Origin: Porodaedalea pini
Taxonomy: Eukaryota; Basidiomycota; Agaricomycetes; Hymenochaetales; Hymenochaetaceae
Assembly (NCBI GenBank): GCA_002794775.1
Contig: NBAY01000052.1
Location: 248,001 to 312,000, forward strand
DNA length: 64,000 nt
Direction of reading: 5' to 3'
Part shown: positions 12,369 to 24,462 of the stretch, piece by piece
Layout of the letters: each line of letters starts with the position of its first letter
How positions within the stretch are numbered: position 1 is the stretch's first letter
Notes under the pieces: generated by a model
Database searches by the model: none
What the model saw: the letters and a program-made list of their open reading frames with translations, nothing else
What the model was told of the DNA's origin: nothing
Position numbers and translations under genes: made by a program

Positions 12369-15300
12369 CTGAAGAGAAAGGTGTTAGGTCTCTCGATGGC
12401 GGCAGTATTTGAAGACCTTATACCATTCTGGTGCTTATTGTCTATGCGAAGTCAACAGAACGCTCTGCGTTACGGAAGTTGTTGGAACTAAGTTAGAATC
12501 AGGACGCACGCAGAACGGGCTGCTGCGATACAGGTTTGGAAGAGAAGGAGGAGAGCTTCAGAGATTTTATTCCCCTATAAAGGCGACCTGCGCTTTTAAA
12601 CAAAGCGAAGGATTATGAGAGCAGAAGTCGGGCACAGACAGAAGTATAAATTACGGACTGTCTGGTGATGAGAGGGGGGGGGGGGGGAGAGTGGGGAAGG
12701 ATTGCTTGTTTCGCTGACATCTTTATAGCTGAATGCTGTCGACAAGCATTCAAGTTCGCCTAGCGCTTCTCTTCCTACTTCTCCAGTGGAAGGCAACCAG
12801 CACTGACTGTTGTCATGAGTTGTGTTGGTATAGAGGCGCTTCATGACGTTTTGCTGCTTCTATCGTATATAAACAGATGCACAACTCTTAATGAAGTATC
12901 TGATATGCTATTCGGTCGAGAAAAGCGCCAATACATGTGGAAGCCTCGCGATGCCGAACACTCTGACGTTGATCGGGTAGGCACAGCAGTTTGTAACAAT
13001 AGACGACATCAGATGCACAGCTCACCTACGAATACTACATGCAACCAAGTCCACGCCATAAAACAAACTTCGTCCGTGCCCAAGCAGTCAAGTCCGTGTC
13101 GTCTAAATGCAAGCGACAAAAATAAGTGTATATGTGTATAAACCGGATACAAAAGACTGGAAGCAGCGATCAGTCGTATTCTGATGCACGAATATAGTAT
13201 GTTGGCGGATCTTGAAAAGCAAGAACATCATTGTTACATCACGAGCCGAATCAAAAATGCACGATGCTCACCCGCTGCGATCATTCGGTCGTGTACCGTA
13301 GGAGCCGGATCGGAGGTGCGATAATCGCGCGACGCGAGAATCCTCGTGAAGGGATAGAAAACATATTCCCACTCGGAGACTGCCATTGACTTGTTAGGTT
13401 AATAACTTCCGGTCCGCGATTTAGATCTGCACAGTCGAACCCATGACCGTTAGACTTGCTGCGTTGCTTGGGAGAAATCACAGGGTTTGTACTGCCGTCG
13501 CGAGCGAGAACAGGTGGAGGTAGATACAGTGTTGTTTCCCGTAAAGATGTAGCCGGTGACCGTAATTTGGGAGCCTTTCATATAGCATACACACCAACGA
13601 TCACCCCGAGCCTAACTGCGAGCAGCTTGACGGGACGACGCGCTATAGAAGGATAAGGACGCTGTAGATTCTGAAGTCGAAGTTGAATGGTACCTTCCCG
13701 AAGTACTTGATTCGCCGCAAAAGACCTCTATGAGTGCCCGACTATTGCTGTGCTCAATGCGGCCGTCCATGTCTCATACATTGGTCTGCGGGAAATCTGC
13801 TGAACGCGTAAGCCGATCGCACATGCAACGAGGGCACGGCGAGTTGACGTCGTTATCCCTTTTAGACGCTATTCTTGCAGCGTCTTTCTAACCCAGACGG
13901 AATCCTACTAGCACCCACTATAAAACTTCTACACCGGGAAGTCGTTGCTAGCTCCAGTGGATCTGGGAAGAGTTGTCGAACATACGTGCGAGGGAATAAA
14001 AGACATTCCCAGACCCCGGCCAATCGTCTGCGGAGTAACACTCACATACGTTCCTTGTACCAGTCTGTCGCGGATCAATACATAATCCTGCCTGACTAGA
14101 AGAATCCACAACATAAATCTCGGTTATCGCTCCGCTCCTGAGAAATTTAGAGCAAAGAATCTCGATCTACTTACCCAAAGCTGCCCCGAAAAAAGTGCGA
14201 CCATCGTCGAACGACTCCCGGGTTTACGAGCGCGCGCAAGTCCTCAAATCTTCTGATGAGAGCGCCCAAAAACCGAAGCAAAGAACGAAACCTTAAGAGT
14301 GCCGATCTAGTTGTTATCAGTTGACCAAGAGCCTAAGTAGAGGGTACTAGTATGTTTATTGATCTCTTCGGATCAAAACGAATATGGATGTACTTTAAAT
14401 TCCAAGTGATTTGAGGAAGAAAGTTCCGGTTCTCCGTATACGAACACGTGAGCGCTATGGTACATCAGAGAATGCAAATGTACCCGAACGTAATTTTTTT
14501 GAGCTTGTAGAATGCAGCTAGTATTTTCTGAAGGCGGCAAATGAAAAAGAATCTAGTCATCCAAGGTCATTGTCCCTAGCAGAAGGCAATGACAGAAGAC
14601 AGAGAGACCGAAGGGAAGCCTTCCATGTAGTTTATGTGTTGGCACGACGAAAACATTCCTTGATGCTTATCAGCGTTTTACGACTATACAATCGCGGAAT
14701 GCTCCAGTTTTCAAGGAGGTCGCTTGACAATATGTATGCTGGACCTAAGCCAAGTAAGTGGAAGGATCAAGCGACTAGCGGTATGTAGCAATTACTTACA
14801 GAGCTTCTTCATCACGATCATGATGTCCGCTTAGCTGATAGTACCATTGCATCAGGTCAAGACAACTCCTCCCTGGAAGATTTCTTCCGACCAGTAACTT
14901 TGTCAGCATCGCCATCATGAACGGCAAGCACTTTAATACAGGAGCCCTCGCGGACGGTTGAGCGATCAAAGATTGCCGGTGCCTGCACTCGCGTTCTGTT
15001 AGTACGTGTAGCATGAATTTGCAGAGGAAGGCTTGGTTAAAACTTTAAGCCTCTATCATGAAAAGGCGGGGCCTACTTGGAATAGGATATGTACAGTATC
15101 TTGGGTATCAGAGCGAGATGGAGACTAGACGAGTTGACTACGAAATTTCGACCGGTTACTGTTGGCTTTCGCTATGTACGATTCTTGATACTCTAGAGCT
15201 GACAGAACGAAGATTGGCCATTTTATCAACAGTTCGTTGTCGACGTTGATTTTCGAGCTCGAGCTCGTCAACCGTAGGACGACACGTGCCAATTATGTAA

Positions 15301-16147
15301 GGTTTCCCGTTCTAAGGGTCAATTTCTCGCCTAAGAACGTACGCATGCGTTGGCCGATGACTTGAAAGTCAAGTCGCTTACCTTGCTTGCTATGCTCTGG
15401 CGCTCAATTCCTGCTGTCCAAATATGCCTTTTAGCCACAGCAACTCAGCGTCAATGGCCCAACGACTATCAGATCTGCCCTCCGACCACTAGCAGTGAGG
15501 TGCGTGAACAGCAAGGTTACGGTTGTTCTTACATCGGTGTTGCCTCATCGACTGGATCATCTTCCTTCGTCTAAGCGAGGATATCATCATTGAAATGACA
15601 TACACGGACGTCCATCAAATGTCGCACCCAATCGGCAGGATAAACAGTCATCATCGATCCTGGATACAGCTGCCCGATGCGTGTTCTAAACAGTTTGGAA
15701 TTTTGACGAAAGGGGATGGATGATTCGAAACGGCGTCGGCCATCCATGGAGGTGGCGGAGCTGCAGTCGAGGCTCTTCAAGTCCGATGCTGGCGCTTCGA
15801 ATCGAGTCCGATCCTATGTATTGGGTCGGCCGCTTTCTCTCCGTCTCTCTCTCTTGGCAACTCCATTCCTTCCGTTGTACGCTCCCTTCTCCTTACTTTC
15901 CTTTGCGGCCCAAACCTACTGTCATTCCTGCTCGCTACAGTCTGCAGTCTTTCGTCCGCGTGAGTGAGATCCAGTCGCATGTTTTCGTGCCGTCGCACCG
16001 CCAGCATATTTGTTTTCCTACCATCAGCACAACGGCCACGACTATCTTACTGACTCTTTTCGCGATAGGTTGACCGCGAACGCGCAAAAATAACACAGTG
16101 TCTGCTCCGTAGCTGGACATATTTCTACATAGGCGTTGAACAGCGCC
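12369..16147. other. Relic-rich intergenic stretch
   Basis: There is no intact gene. On the minus strand, three short stretches resemble the GSQI-type strand of the neighbouring membrane-protein family: GSQITVTGYIFTGNN near 13545-13590, GTYVSVTPQTIG near 14015-14050 and GSMMTVYPADW near 15630-15665. Each is preceded and followed by stops. A 14-G run lies at 12674-12687. A 108-codon plus-strand frame at 12815-13141 shows no family features. Confidence 0.4.
12674..12687. repeat. Poly-G tract, 14 bases
   Basis: This is an uninterrupted run of 14 G in an otherwise mixed sequence. Its length is prone to sequencing and replication slippage. Confidence 0.9.
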
Positions 16148-17875
16148 ATGTCTTCAACTGCAGTTGATGACAGGGACCCTCGCTTTAACTACAAAGACAA
16201 TCAATGGACAGCTGGCGGACAGAGCGGAGAGTTTGACTCAACATCACATAGCACTTCTACTGCTGGTGCGCAGGTGATATTTGGGCCTTTCTCGGGTACG
16301 TCGTGTCCAAATCTGATGCGCTGATTCATTGTAATTATTGGTCTGCCCATAGGCTCGTCAATCGCCGTTTACAGCACCGTCGGCACAAGTCAACCAAAAG
16401 TCCACTTCTTTGTTGACGACGACGTCCAAAATGTTGACATCCCTGCCCAGTCTAATTCTGGAGTGAAATTCCAACAGCAACTATACTCTGCTAGCAACCT
16501 GGACCCGACAACACAGCACACGCTGCAAATTAATGTGGAGGATGCCGGGCCCTTCACTCTAGATTATGTCCTGATCGGAAATGGTCAGTCAGGCATCGCG
16601 CTGCAGCAGTCTTCCTCTGTTTCTAGTTCGATTGTTTCGTCTGCTCATACTATTGGGACCTCAGCCGCATCATCCTCGTCCAACACATCTCCGACTACTT
16701 CCGTTACTCAAAGCGTGGGAGGTTCTGTACCTTCATCATCAATATCCTCTCTGCCACCTACCATCACGTCTTCTTCCTCTTCCACTCCTTCATTGCTGTC
16801 CACTATTTCTTCCTCTTCCTCGGTTGCCCCTCTAGCCGTCGGAGTAAGTCCGACGTCATCTGTGCTAAGTAGCCCTCTGCCGATATCGTCAGATAACACG
16901 GCTGTTGGCTCGGCCTTAAGCACTTCCGCTTCGTCCCCTCCGACTGCTGTTTCAATGGGGGCTGTTAGCACTAGCGGTCCGGATGCGACTGTCATAGGAT
17001 CTGTGACAGGATCTATCGCATTGCTAGCGATCGTTGTCGTATCAGTGGTGCTTTTCCTTCGACGTCGGCGGCTGGCGCAGCCTGGGCGGTCGGTTCCGAA
17101 CAACAAGCCATCCGGATGGTATGACCCTCCACCCAAGCACCGCCCATCCCTCCACCTTTCTATCCCGAGCTCGCTATCTATTCCACGCACCCTGCAGAGG
17201 CCGTCCCTCCTTCCCACGCACAGTAATAAATCCGTCCCCACCTCAATCAGACACTCTGTCTCATCATCTCGCCCGATGCCATCCTTCCTTGCTGAGGACC
17301 CGAACGAGTCTCCGGTGTTCGACATCAAGCAGCGCCCAGCATCCGGCAGTACGATGACAACGCGCGTAACAGTGGGGACATCCATCGGCCAGCGCGTCAG
17401 CGTGCCTGAATCGGTATATCATTATCCATATTTAGGGACGCCCGTGCCCGTGCCCGTCCCGCCTCTTCCTGCACTGCCATCTAAAAGCTCGATCCCGAGT
17501 CCCACAGACACTGGCGCGTCGAGCGCGACAGGCTCCGGGTCGCACTTGGGCTTCGGGCTTCTCGGTACGAATCCGGCGGGCACGCTCGACACATCTATTT
17601 TCTCTGGCTTCTCCGAAAATGACTCCGCAACGGCAGGATCGGGTGCCTCGGCGTTGCGACCGCTACCTTATACCCCTACGGATGCGAAACGTGCTCGTGC
17701 GGACTTGGAAGCAGGTGACCGCACGGCGCCTACGCATAGCCATCGCTTCCTGCCAACGACGCCTTCCGAAGCGGAGACCGTCGTCCATCAGGACGGTGGC
17801 GTACGTCTTGCATCGAATGCACTTGGCCAACCAAGGAGGGAACTACCTCCTCCATACCAGGATTACGGAATTTAA
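16148..17875 (+). CDS. Single-pass transmembrane protein with Ser/Thr-rich stalk, 556 aa
   Basis: Exons 16148-16295 and 16353-17875 join in frame. The start is the ATG at 16148 (MSSTAVDDRDPRF); the upstream in-frame codon is a TTG. Residues about 1-150 form a likely beta-sandwich lectin-like module (DPRFNYKDNQW, GSSIAVYSTVG, DYVLIGNG). A long Ser/Thr/Pro-rich stalk follows to about 280, then one membrane span (GSIALLAIVVVSVVLFL) with RRRR after it, and a Pro-rich cytoplasmic tail of about 250 residues. No cleavable signal peptide is visible, so the start could lie in an undetected upstream exon. This layout is common in Agaricomycete surface proteins of unknown role, and a wall-sensor-like function is only a guess. 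The frame-shifted relative at 11563-12368 lies on the opposite strand. Confidence 0.8.
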
Positions 17876-18155
17876 TTTAGGTTTCTGTGGAGTTTCACTA
17901 CATTTTATCGGTCATTATTCATTTGACATCTCAACGTTGCCTGTTCGATACTGTTGCTTATAGTACTAGTGCTGCCCACGCTCTTTCCCTGTTCTCAATC
18001 ATTGCATGTGCTTTCATTGTCTGTATCCCGTTGCAATTGTACAATAACTCATACGCTCAGGCAATTCATTATCACATCGCTCCATTCGAAGTGCTACCAC
18101 TTACAGTATATCGCAATAAGTACGCGGAGTGAAACAATCAAGTACTCATATGCAA

Positions 18156-20402
18156 TTACCATCCAAAACTCTCCAACAGACGCTCGCTCCCCCCGATCAA
18201 GATCCCACTAACCACCCTGAACGTTTTCCGCAAAGTCCTATCGGACCGGGGGATATCCAGTACTCCGCCGTTCCCTCTTGCACGCATCGAGTAAACAGCG
18301 ACGGCGACACTGAGCGCTACCACTGTTCCAGTGAGCACCGTCTTCTTGTCCAGTCGTACGCCGAAATGCTTTCTGGGCCTCCGCTTTCTGAGCTTTCGGC
18401 GAGTGTGTCCGCCACCAGAAGTCTCTGCCTCTTTCGTCGCTACGACTTCATCTGGGTCGGTGAACGGAAGGACGACAAGTTCCGGGTGCGCGATCATCGC
18501 CTCGGCTTCTGCATCCGACATCAGATGGTGCGGGTCTTCGGACCAAGTGAAAATCACACTCTGCGGACCCATGATTTCCGAGACATGCAATGCAGGATGC
18601 GAGGGTGGGTATTGTGAGAATAAAATATCTGCGTGCTCGAGAAGAGCTGGAAGAGAGACGGTTCGGCGGGGTGCATGATCGGAAGACGCATTGTTGGATT
18701 GTGGTGACGCGGGTCGGGATGATGTTTCTGTTTCTGGAGGTTCAGAGGACCTGAGGTCTGACGATGAAAGGTCTGAGGCGATAGAAGACCCTGGAAGTGT
18801 CACGGAGTGCGACTCATCCGTTTGTAAGGATGATTCAGAACCTGCCCTGAGGTGTTGAGAGACCTCAGGGTCTTCATTCCACTGCGACGTTTGAGGAAGT
18901 AAATCAGAAGAGGTGGCTACGCCGCGTCCTCGGTCGGCGGCGTCTGCGTGCTCGACAATCAGCTGGACTTCCTTCGTTTCAGACGCATCCGAACAGATAT
19001 TCTCCACTCCGCTTATTGGCGGTGCAGCCTGCACAGGCTCGGAGGTAGGCTCATTCTTAGTAGAACCTGGATTAAGAATGACCTCGTGGAGAACGTTGCT
19101 ATCGCCGCTTTTCTGCTCAAGTTCATTCGCCTTGTCCCCGTCTGATAGCTCAGGAAGGGAACTTAGAAGTGAATGGAGCATGCCCTCCTCGCCTTCTTGC
19201 TCCATCTTAAAAGCTTCATCCTTACGAGCAAGGGTAATCTGAAAATAGTTTAGATTTTGTCAAAGAAAGGAGCGTTGAGTTCAGAACCCACAGCAGCTGC
19301 TAAATAGACTATAGCAATCGGTGGTCGGCAGAGAAGAAAGTCAAAGACATGCTGAATTAACGGTAACGTCGGCACATCGTGAGAGAAGAGTGTGAGGAGG
19401 TTCGAGAGGGCGAAGTAAGGTAGCGGAGCATTCCTGTATTGCGTAACCCGAAGTAAACCACTGGCTTCCAAATGCAACTAGTATACGAACCTCTCCAGAA
19501 GTGCCGCATAACCTGGGTCTGCTAGGCGAAGGAGATATTTTAAGATCCTGACAAACTATCTCAATAATAATAGTCTGACAAGTGGCGTGTCAACTCACTG
19601 TAAAAGTCCTAGTAACGGTTCTAAACCCTTCCCCATTGCGTCCCGCAGTCGGTGAAGGCTCATCTTCTCGGCGCATAGCAGCTGCTCGCTTTCAGGTAGT
19701 GTCAAGAATAGGACGGTGATGATGTCGTGGTAACCCTTCATGAGTTTCAGCATTCGTGCCTGTGCTCCGCTCAAGATGTATCTCACCTGGAAATAGCTAA
19801 GTTGTGGATGCCTCCGGAACACAGACGTTATAAGCTCGTTCAGCTCCGCCTGTAACTCTTCACGGTCTGTTTGCCCTTCTTAAGAGGTTGTTGATTCAGT
19901 CTGACGAATTCTGTGAGATTTCACAGGATGGTTCACCTACTGAGTAGAGTACAAAGCTACGGTCCGTGTCTAGCTTGATTTGGCGCTCATCAGGGTGAGG
20001 CTCTGCACTCGGCGAGCGCGAGGAATCTCCTCCAGTTTCACCTCCATCATATTCCTCCTTCATACCTATAGAAGAGGATCTATTTCGCCGACGCCTCGAC
20101 ATAGGAGAGCTCGTGGAGTCGGCTTCGTCTTCCGACTTGGTAGAGCTAGCCTCCTGCTCAGCATGTATAAGAAACGGCCTGACAACCCAAGTCTGATACA
20201 TAAGCGGTGAATAAATTAACAACTAGAGCTTCACTTACCATACATATTTCCTCTCATCCCCAAATCCGCCAGCTCTTAAGCTCAAAGTTCGAAGACATGA
20301 CCAGTCGCGCCAACGAACTGCGCTTAGAGTGTCGTCATCGCCGACAGAGAAATCCAAAGTGGCATGCGCTGTTTTCTCACTTATTGGGTCTTTCTCACTC
20401 AT
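18156..20402 (-). CDS. TBC-domain Rab GTPase-activating protein, Gyp8/TBC1D20-like
   Basis: Seven exons (20244-20402, 19937-20192, 19787-19878, 19599-19735, 19491-19547, 19292-19433, 18156-19238) give 642 codons in frame. The TBC domain spans roughly residues 40-350. It shows the ELNELITSVFRRHPQLSYFQ helix, the GYHDI motif (about residue 170), PYFALSNLLTLFSHDV, and the FDFLL...PPIAIVYLAAA helices. After the domain come HSLLSSLP and LLEHADILFSQYPPSHPA, both of which have clear counterparts in TBC1D20. A C-terminal hydrophobic segment (VLTGTVVALSVAVAVYSM, about 575-592) would anchor it in the ER, as in that family. Members stimulate GTP hydrolysis by Rab1/Ypt1-type GTPases in ER-Golgi traffic. 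An acidic, Ser-rich insert between domain and anchor is unusually long. The gene is convergent with the membrane-protein gene ending at 17875. Confidence 0.9.
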
Positions 20403-20666
20403 AAGAGCGACAACGACGAACAGCAGAGAGAGTTTGACTTGTGAAGGGTGGAAGACTCGACAGGAGGTAGTGTCCACTGTCCAGCAGGTGATGCAAACCT
20501 TATGTCCGAAAGAAGAAAAGATCGTCGGGGTAGCATTGCCGGAGCCCCATGCTTGCTCTTGCTTTAGACCAACTCCTTTAGAACTCGAGCGATGCTATAC
20601 ATCTAGACGGTACTCAGAGCCAAACACCGGAAATATCTCGGTTCTAGGACCCAACCTCTCGCTGCA

Positions 20667-22002
20667 ATGGATCTCAGGCAGAGAAATCTATCGAGAAAAC
20701 TATCATATGTCATAGATGAAGTCAAAACAGCAGAGCACGAAACTATCGAGTTCGTCAAAACTCTTACATGGGCTCAACTCGAGGAATGGCAGAAGGACAA
20801 CGAGTATATTAATCGAGGTTACCGGAGGTATGCGAAAAATATGTTATCAACCTGCACTCCTAATACTGATAAACTTGTCGCGCAGGGCACAGAATAGCTG
20901 GAAGGGATGCTTTCAGTCTGTATTTGGATGTAAGTGGCCTCCGGATTGGCCATATGCATAAGACTGACATTTGTCACTCAGATCTGCACAATGAAACGGG
21001 TGAGTGGCTGGAAAGATGTTGCTCCGTCATTTTTGAACATCTATGCTGTCTGCAGTGAACATCCAAAGCCATCTTTTCGGAGCAGCGTTGTTCCTCGCGT
21101 TCCTTTTCACAAACAACTTCCTTGTAGTGGCACGATATCCGAGCGCAACATGGGTTGATTCTACAATGTTTTCGGTCTTCCTCCTATCTGCAGTTTTCTG
21201 CTTGACCTCCAGTTCGTTCTATCATATGGCTGGATGCCATTCCGAACATGTAACGCTTGAGTTTTCCAATCATTTTGGGCTCGCTAATGTTAAACAATGC
21301 ACTGCAGGTAGCAGGGCGCTGTCACGCTTTGGATTACTCTGGAATAGTTGGTGAGTTGCTCATTCTCCTTGGAAGCTGCAGGCACTTTAACTCGTCTAGT
21401 TCTAATCGTCGGGTCTTTCTTCCCTGCAATATACTACGCGTTTTTCTGCGACGCATTTTTCCAGCGATTCTACCTGGCTGGTATATTACTTGCGGGCCTT
21501 GGTAAGCTTATCCGAGTGGTGAATCCGTCGCCTTGGATGTTGAACAGTTGTACATGAAGCTGCGGCCTTCATTGTGCTAAACCCAGAGTACGCGAAACCC
21601 ACCCATCGTGGGGCGCGGACCAAGGTCTTCATTGCATTAGGTCTGTCCTCTGTCATTCCCGTGACGCACGCCCTTTTCTCGCACGGCCTGGAGACCAGTC
21701 GAGTAGAAATGGGTGTCGATTATGTGATTTTATCTGGAGCGTTATACATCGCTGGAGCCTTACTCTAGTGAGTGCAATTACGCTTTCAGTCATTACCCTG
21801 ATCTCTTGTCGCTGATATCACTTGTTGCTGCAGCGCAAATAGAATCCCAGAGCGCTTCTCGCCAGGAACCTTTGACTACTTCTTTGCCTCGCACCAGATA
21901 TTTCACGTCATGGTCGTCCTTGCCGCACTGTCGCACTATATTGCTATCTTGATCGACATCGAGCATTGGCATGGACGGCTGGTAGGTGTCTGCCCTGCGT
22001 GA
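20667..22002 (+). CDS. PAQR/ADIPOR family seven-helix receptor (Izh-like)
   Basis: Eight exons (20667-20827, 20886-20929, 20982-20999, 21056-21249, 21308-21350, 21400-21501, 21560-21767, 21834-22002) join to 313 codons. The family signature is clear: LTWAQLEEWQKDNEYINRGY at the N terminus, HNETVNIQSHLFG split across an 18 nt exon, then SSFYHMAGCHSE with the conserved Ser and His, CHALDYSGI with the Asp, and SHQIFHVMVVLAALSHY with the two C-terminal His. These His/Asp residues bind zinc in adiponectin receptors, which act as ceramidases. Fungal members (Izh proteins) affect zinc and sterol balance. Seven membrane spans are visible. It is divergent from the TBC gene, with 264 bp between the two start codons. 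Confidence 0.93.
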
Positions 22003-22331
22003 GCGTCTCCGTTGAAGTAAAGGGCGAGATCGTTCATGCATTACATTAGATAAGTAAAGGACTGTGATGAGTGTTCTGTCTCATAATATTAAAAAAACAC
22101 AACTTCGTGCTTTTCGCAAGCCTGAATCGAACTGGAGTCGAGCAGTTATATCGCTTAGGTAAACCGAAGTGTCGATCATCGTGATTGGATCAGATTCGAG
22201 TCATAAACGCTTTCTTTCTCGACTGCATCGACCTTCTAGACAATTTCGCGTGGACTTACTCATTCTGCTGTCTCATTTCCTATCGCCTGACCATCATTCA
22301 GAGATTACTGGAGTTGCTTGGTTTTCTACAA

Positions 22332-23204
22332 ATGTCTACCCTTGCCTTCCACATTCGCCCTGCGACTGAAGAGGACATAGTAAATACTTTTGCGCCGTTC
22401 TCACGACAAAATAATCCTTTTAATGCCTCTAATCAATCAGGATGCGATCATCAATCTTGTCAAAGAGCTTGTGAGTCCTCCGCAGAACACCCTGAGATGT
22501 TAACCGGGTCATTAACTTGTTGGCAGGCTATATATGAAAAGGCTGAGCAATCCGCGAAAGCTACGCCAGAGCTGGTAAGTATCCAACTTCAAGTTTATTT
22601 AAAACCGTCGTCTCGTAATGAATCCACATTACGTTCTCTAAGATCAAGAAAAACCTTTTTACTACCCCATTTGCGCACGCACTCCTAGCCATCTCACCCG
22701 ATGGAGAGGCCGTCGCTCTCGCCCTTTATTTCTTCAACTTTTCGACATGGACTGGAAGGCCTGGATTATATGTCAGCAGTCTTTACATTCAGCTGCCAAG
22801 CAAGCTCCTTGCCTAATTTAGGGCATCATGGACTAGCTTGAAGACCTGTTCGTGAAGCCTGAATACCGGTCAAAGGGCATCGGGAAAGCCCTTTTCTCTG
22901 AGCTGGCGAAGGTTGCTCAAAAAAAGGTCAGTTCTCTTTTAGTTTAGACGTTCAAGTTTCTGAGCCTGCGAATTACAGAATTGTGCCCGCATGGACTGGG
23001 CTGTCCTCAAGGTATGCATATCTCATCAAGTGTTTCAATTCAAGAGCGGACGTTCGTCAATTGAGGTCTGTATTCCAGTGGAACACGCCATCCATCGACT
23101 TCTATGAGAAGGTCCTCGGTGCACAACCGATGAGCGAATGGATGGGTATGAGACTAGAGGAAGATGGCATCGAAAACCTCAAAAAGTTTAGCATAAAGCA
23201 GTGA
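22332..23204 (+). CDS. GNAT acetyltransferase, diamine N-acetyltransferase-like
   Basis: Seven exons (22332-22379, 22441-22470, 22527-22574, 22643-22771, 22837-22926, 22979-23011, 23079-23204) give 168 codons in frame. The order of motifs follows spermidine/spermine and thialysine acetyltransferases: HIRPATEEDI, IINLVKELAIYEKAE, LEDLFVKPEYRSKGIGKAL (the acetyl-CoA-binding loop with an R-x-x-G-I-G core), CARMDWAVL and WNTPSIDFYEKVLGA. It would transfer acetyl from acetyl-CoA to an amine, probably a polyamine or an amino-acid side chain. The exact substrate cannot be read from sequence. Length fits the family (about 170). A truncated tandem copy follows. Confidence 0.9.
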
Positions 23205-23479
23205 TGCACTGTAAAGGTATAAACATTGTTTATAAAAGGATGGTGTACGGTGTACAGACTCGCGGAAACTCTCAAATACGGCTGGTCAGATGAATTCGAC
23301 AAAGATGGAAGGAGAGCGGAACTGAGCGACGTTCTAGCCGCATGAAGGTCTCAGCTGCTACGAGCCTCTATCTGATCACCTCGACAGTACTAAACACGCG
23401 AGGGCAGCCGTTTCAATATTCAAAAGTCTTCAACTCTGTGCTAACCTCCCGACCGTTGAGGCGCAGCCTTCATCGTAAT

Positions 23480-24035
23480 AAACGCGGAGCACTCAAAGCA
23501 AAACCTCTTTACTACGCCTTTTGCTCACGCGCTCCTTGCCGTCTCGCTAGAAGGCCAAACTGTCGCTTTCACTCTTTACTACTTCAACTTTTCGACTTGG
23601 ACTGGGAGGCCTGGACTATACATTAGTGGTTTTTACTTACAATTGGTCGCTAAGTTGCTTAATCTGAAATACCGTTGTCAAGCTCGGAGACTTGTTTGTG
23701 AAGGAGGCGTATCGGTCGGAGGGTCTTGGAAGGGCTCTTTTTGGCGAGCTTGCGAAGAAAAGGTTAGACCCGATTTCTTTAGCTAGCATTCGCTCCGCTG
23801 CCAGAGCGTTGAATCATACACCGCAGAATTGCGCTCGTATGGACTGGACAACTCTAGAGGTAGGTCTTTCTAACGTTAGGAGCCATCCAATTTTGATGAT
23901 GGGCGCCAGTGGAACACGCTGTCCCGAAACTTTTATGAGAAGGGCATCGGAGCACAGGTATTGAAGGATGCGATCTGCCTTAGGCTGGAGGAGGAGGGCG
24001 TCGAGAAGCTTAAGAAGTTTACTATTAACCAGTAA
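23480..24035 (+). pseudogene. Truncated tandem copy of the GNAT gene
   Basis: This copy retains the equivalents of exons 4-7: FAHALLAVSLEGQTVAF and NFSTWTGRPGLY near 23500-23621, LGDLFVKEAYRSEGLGRAL near 23680-23766, CARMDWTTLE near 23829-23860, and a last exon from about 23910 to the stop at 24035. I find no counterpart of exons 1-3, and the sequence before 23480 does not resemble them. The acetyl-CoA loop reads R-S-E-G-L-G, close to the intact copy. It could be a pseudogene, or a gene with a new first exon that I cannot see. Confidence 0.7.
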
Positions 24036-24462
24036 CGCATTATAAGGATCTGCATATCGAATAACAAGTAATATTATATGATTTACGGACTTATCATTGG
24101 AATTGTTGAATGCTGCCGGTTCGAAGTCTCGTCGAAGATGGAAGGCCAGAGGAAGCAAGTGATATAGCAGTGTGGACGGAATTGTCGCCATGAGTCTCCC
24201 GCCACAACGAAACGGATCGCTCAATATCGAAGACCGCATCTTTGCAGTTAACGCGTTCGGTAGGCTTGACCGGCAAGGGCGAAGACTTCGCCTTACCGGC
24301 AAGATCCTGTAGCACGCGACTAAATGGCATTTTTTTTTGTAGATTCACAGCTGCTGGGAGCAGTGTCACAATAGATGGAGTCGATATTCATGACTGGTCG
24401 AAAAATCAAAGACTGGCCGCGAAAAACGGGTGAAGATCACATACCAACTCAGAGTTCGATGA
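24036..24462. other. Intergenic between GNAT relic and RRG9
   Basis: I see no coding pattern. It contains a 10-T run near 24330. The two flanking genes converge here. Confidence 0.4.

Noticed and set aside
12674..12687. G-quadruplex regulatory site
   Set aside because: One homopolymer run without spaced G-triplets; slippage is the simpler reading.
12815..13141. 108-codon plus-strand frame as a gene
   Set aside because: No family features, no splice signals, and it lies in the relic-rich stretch.
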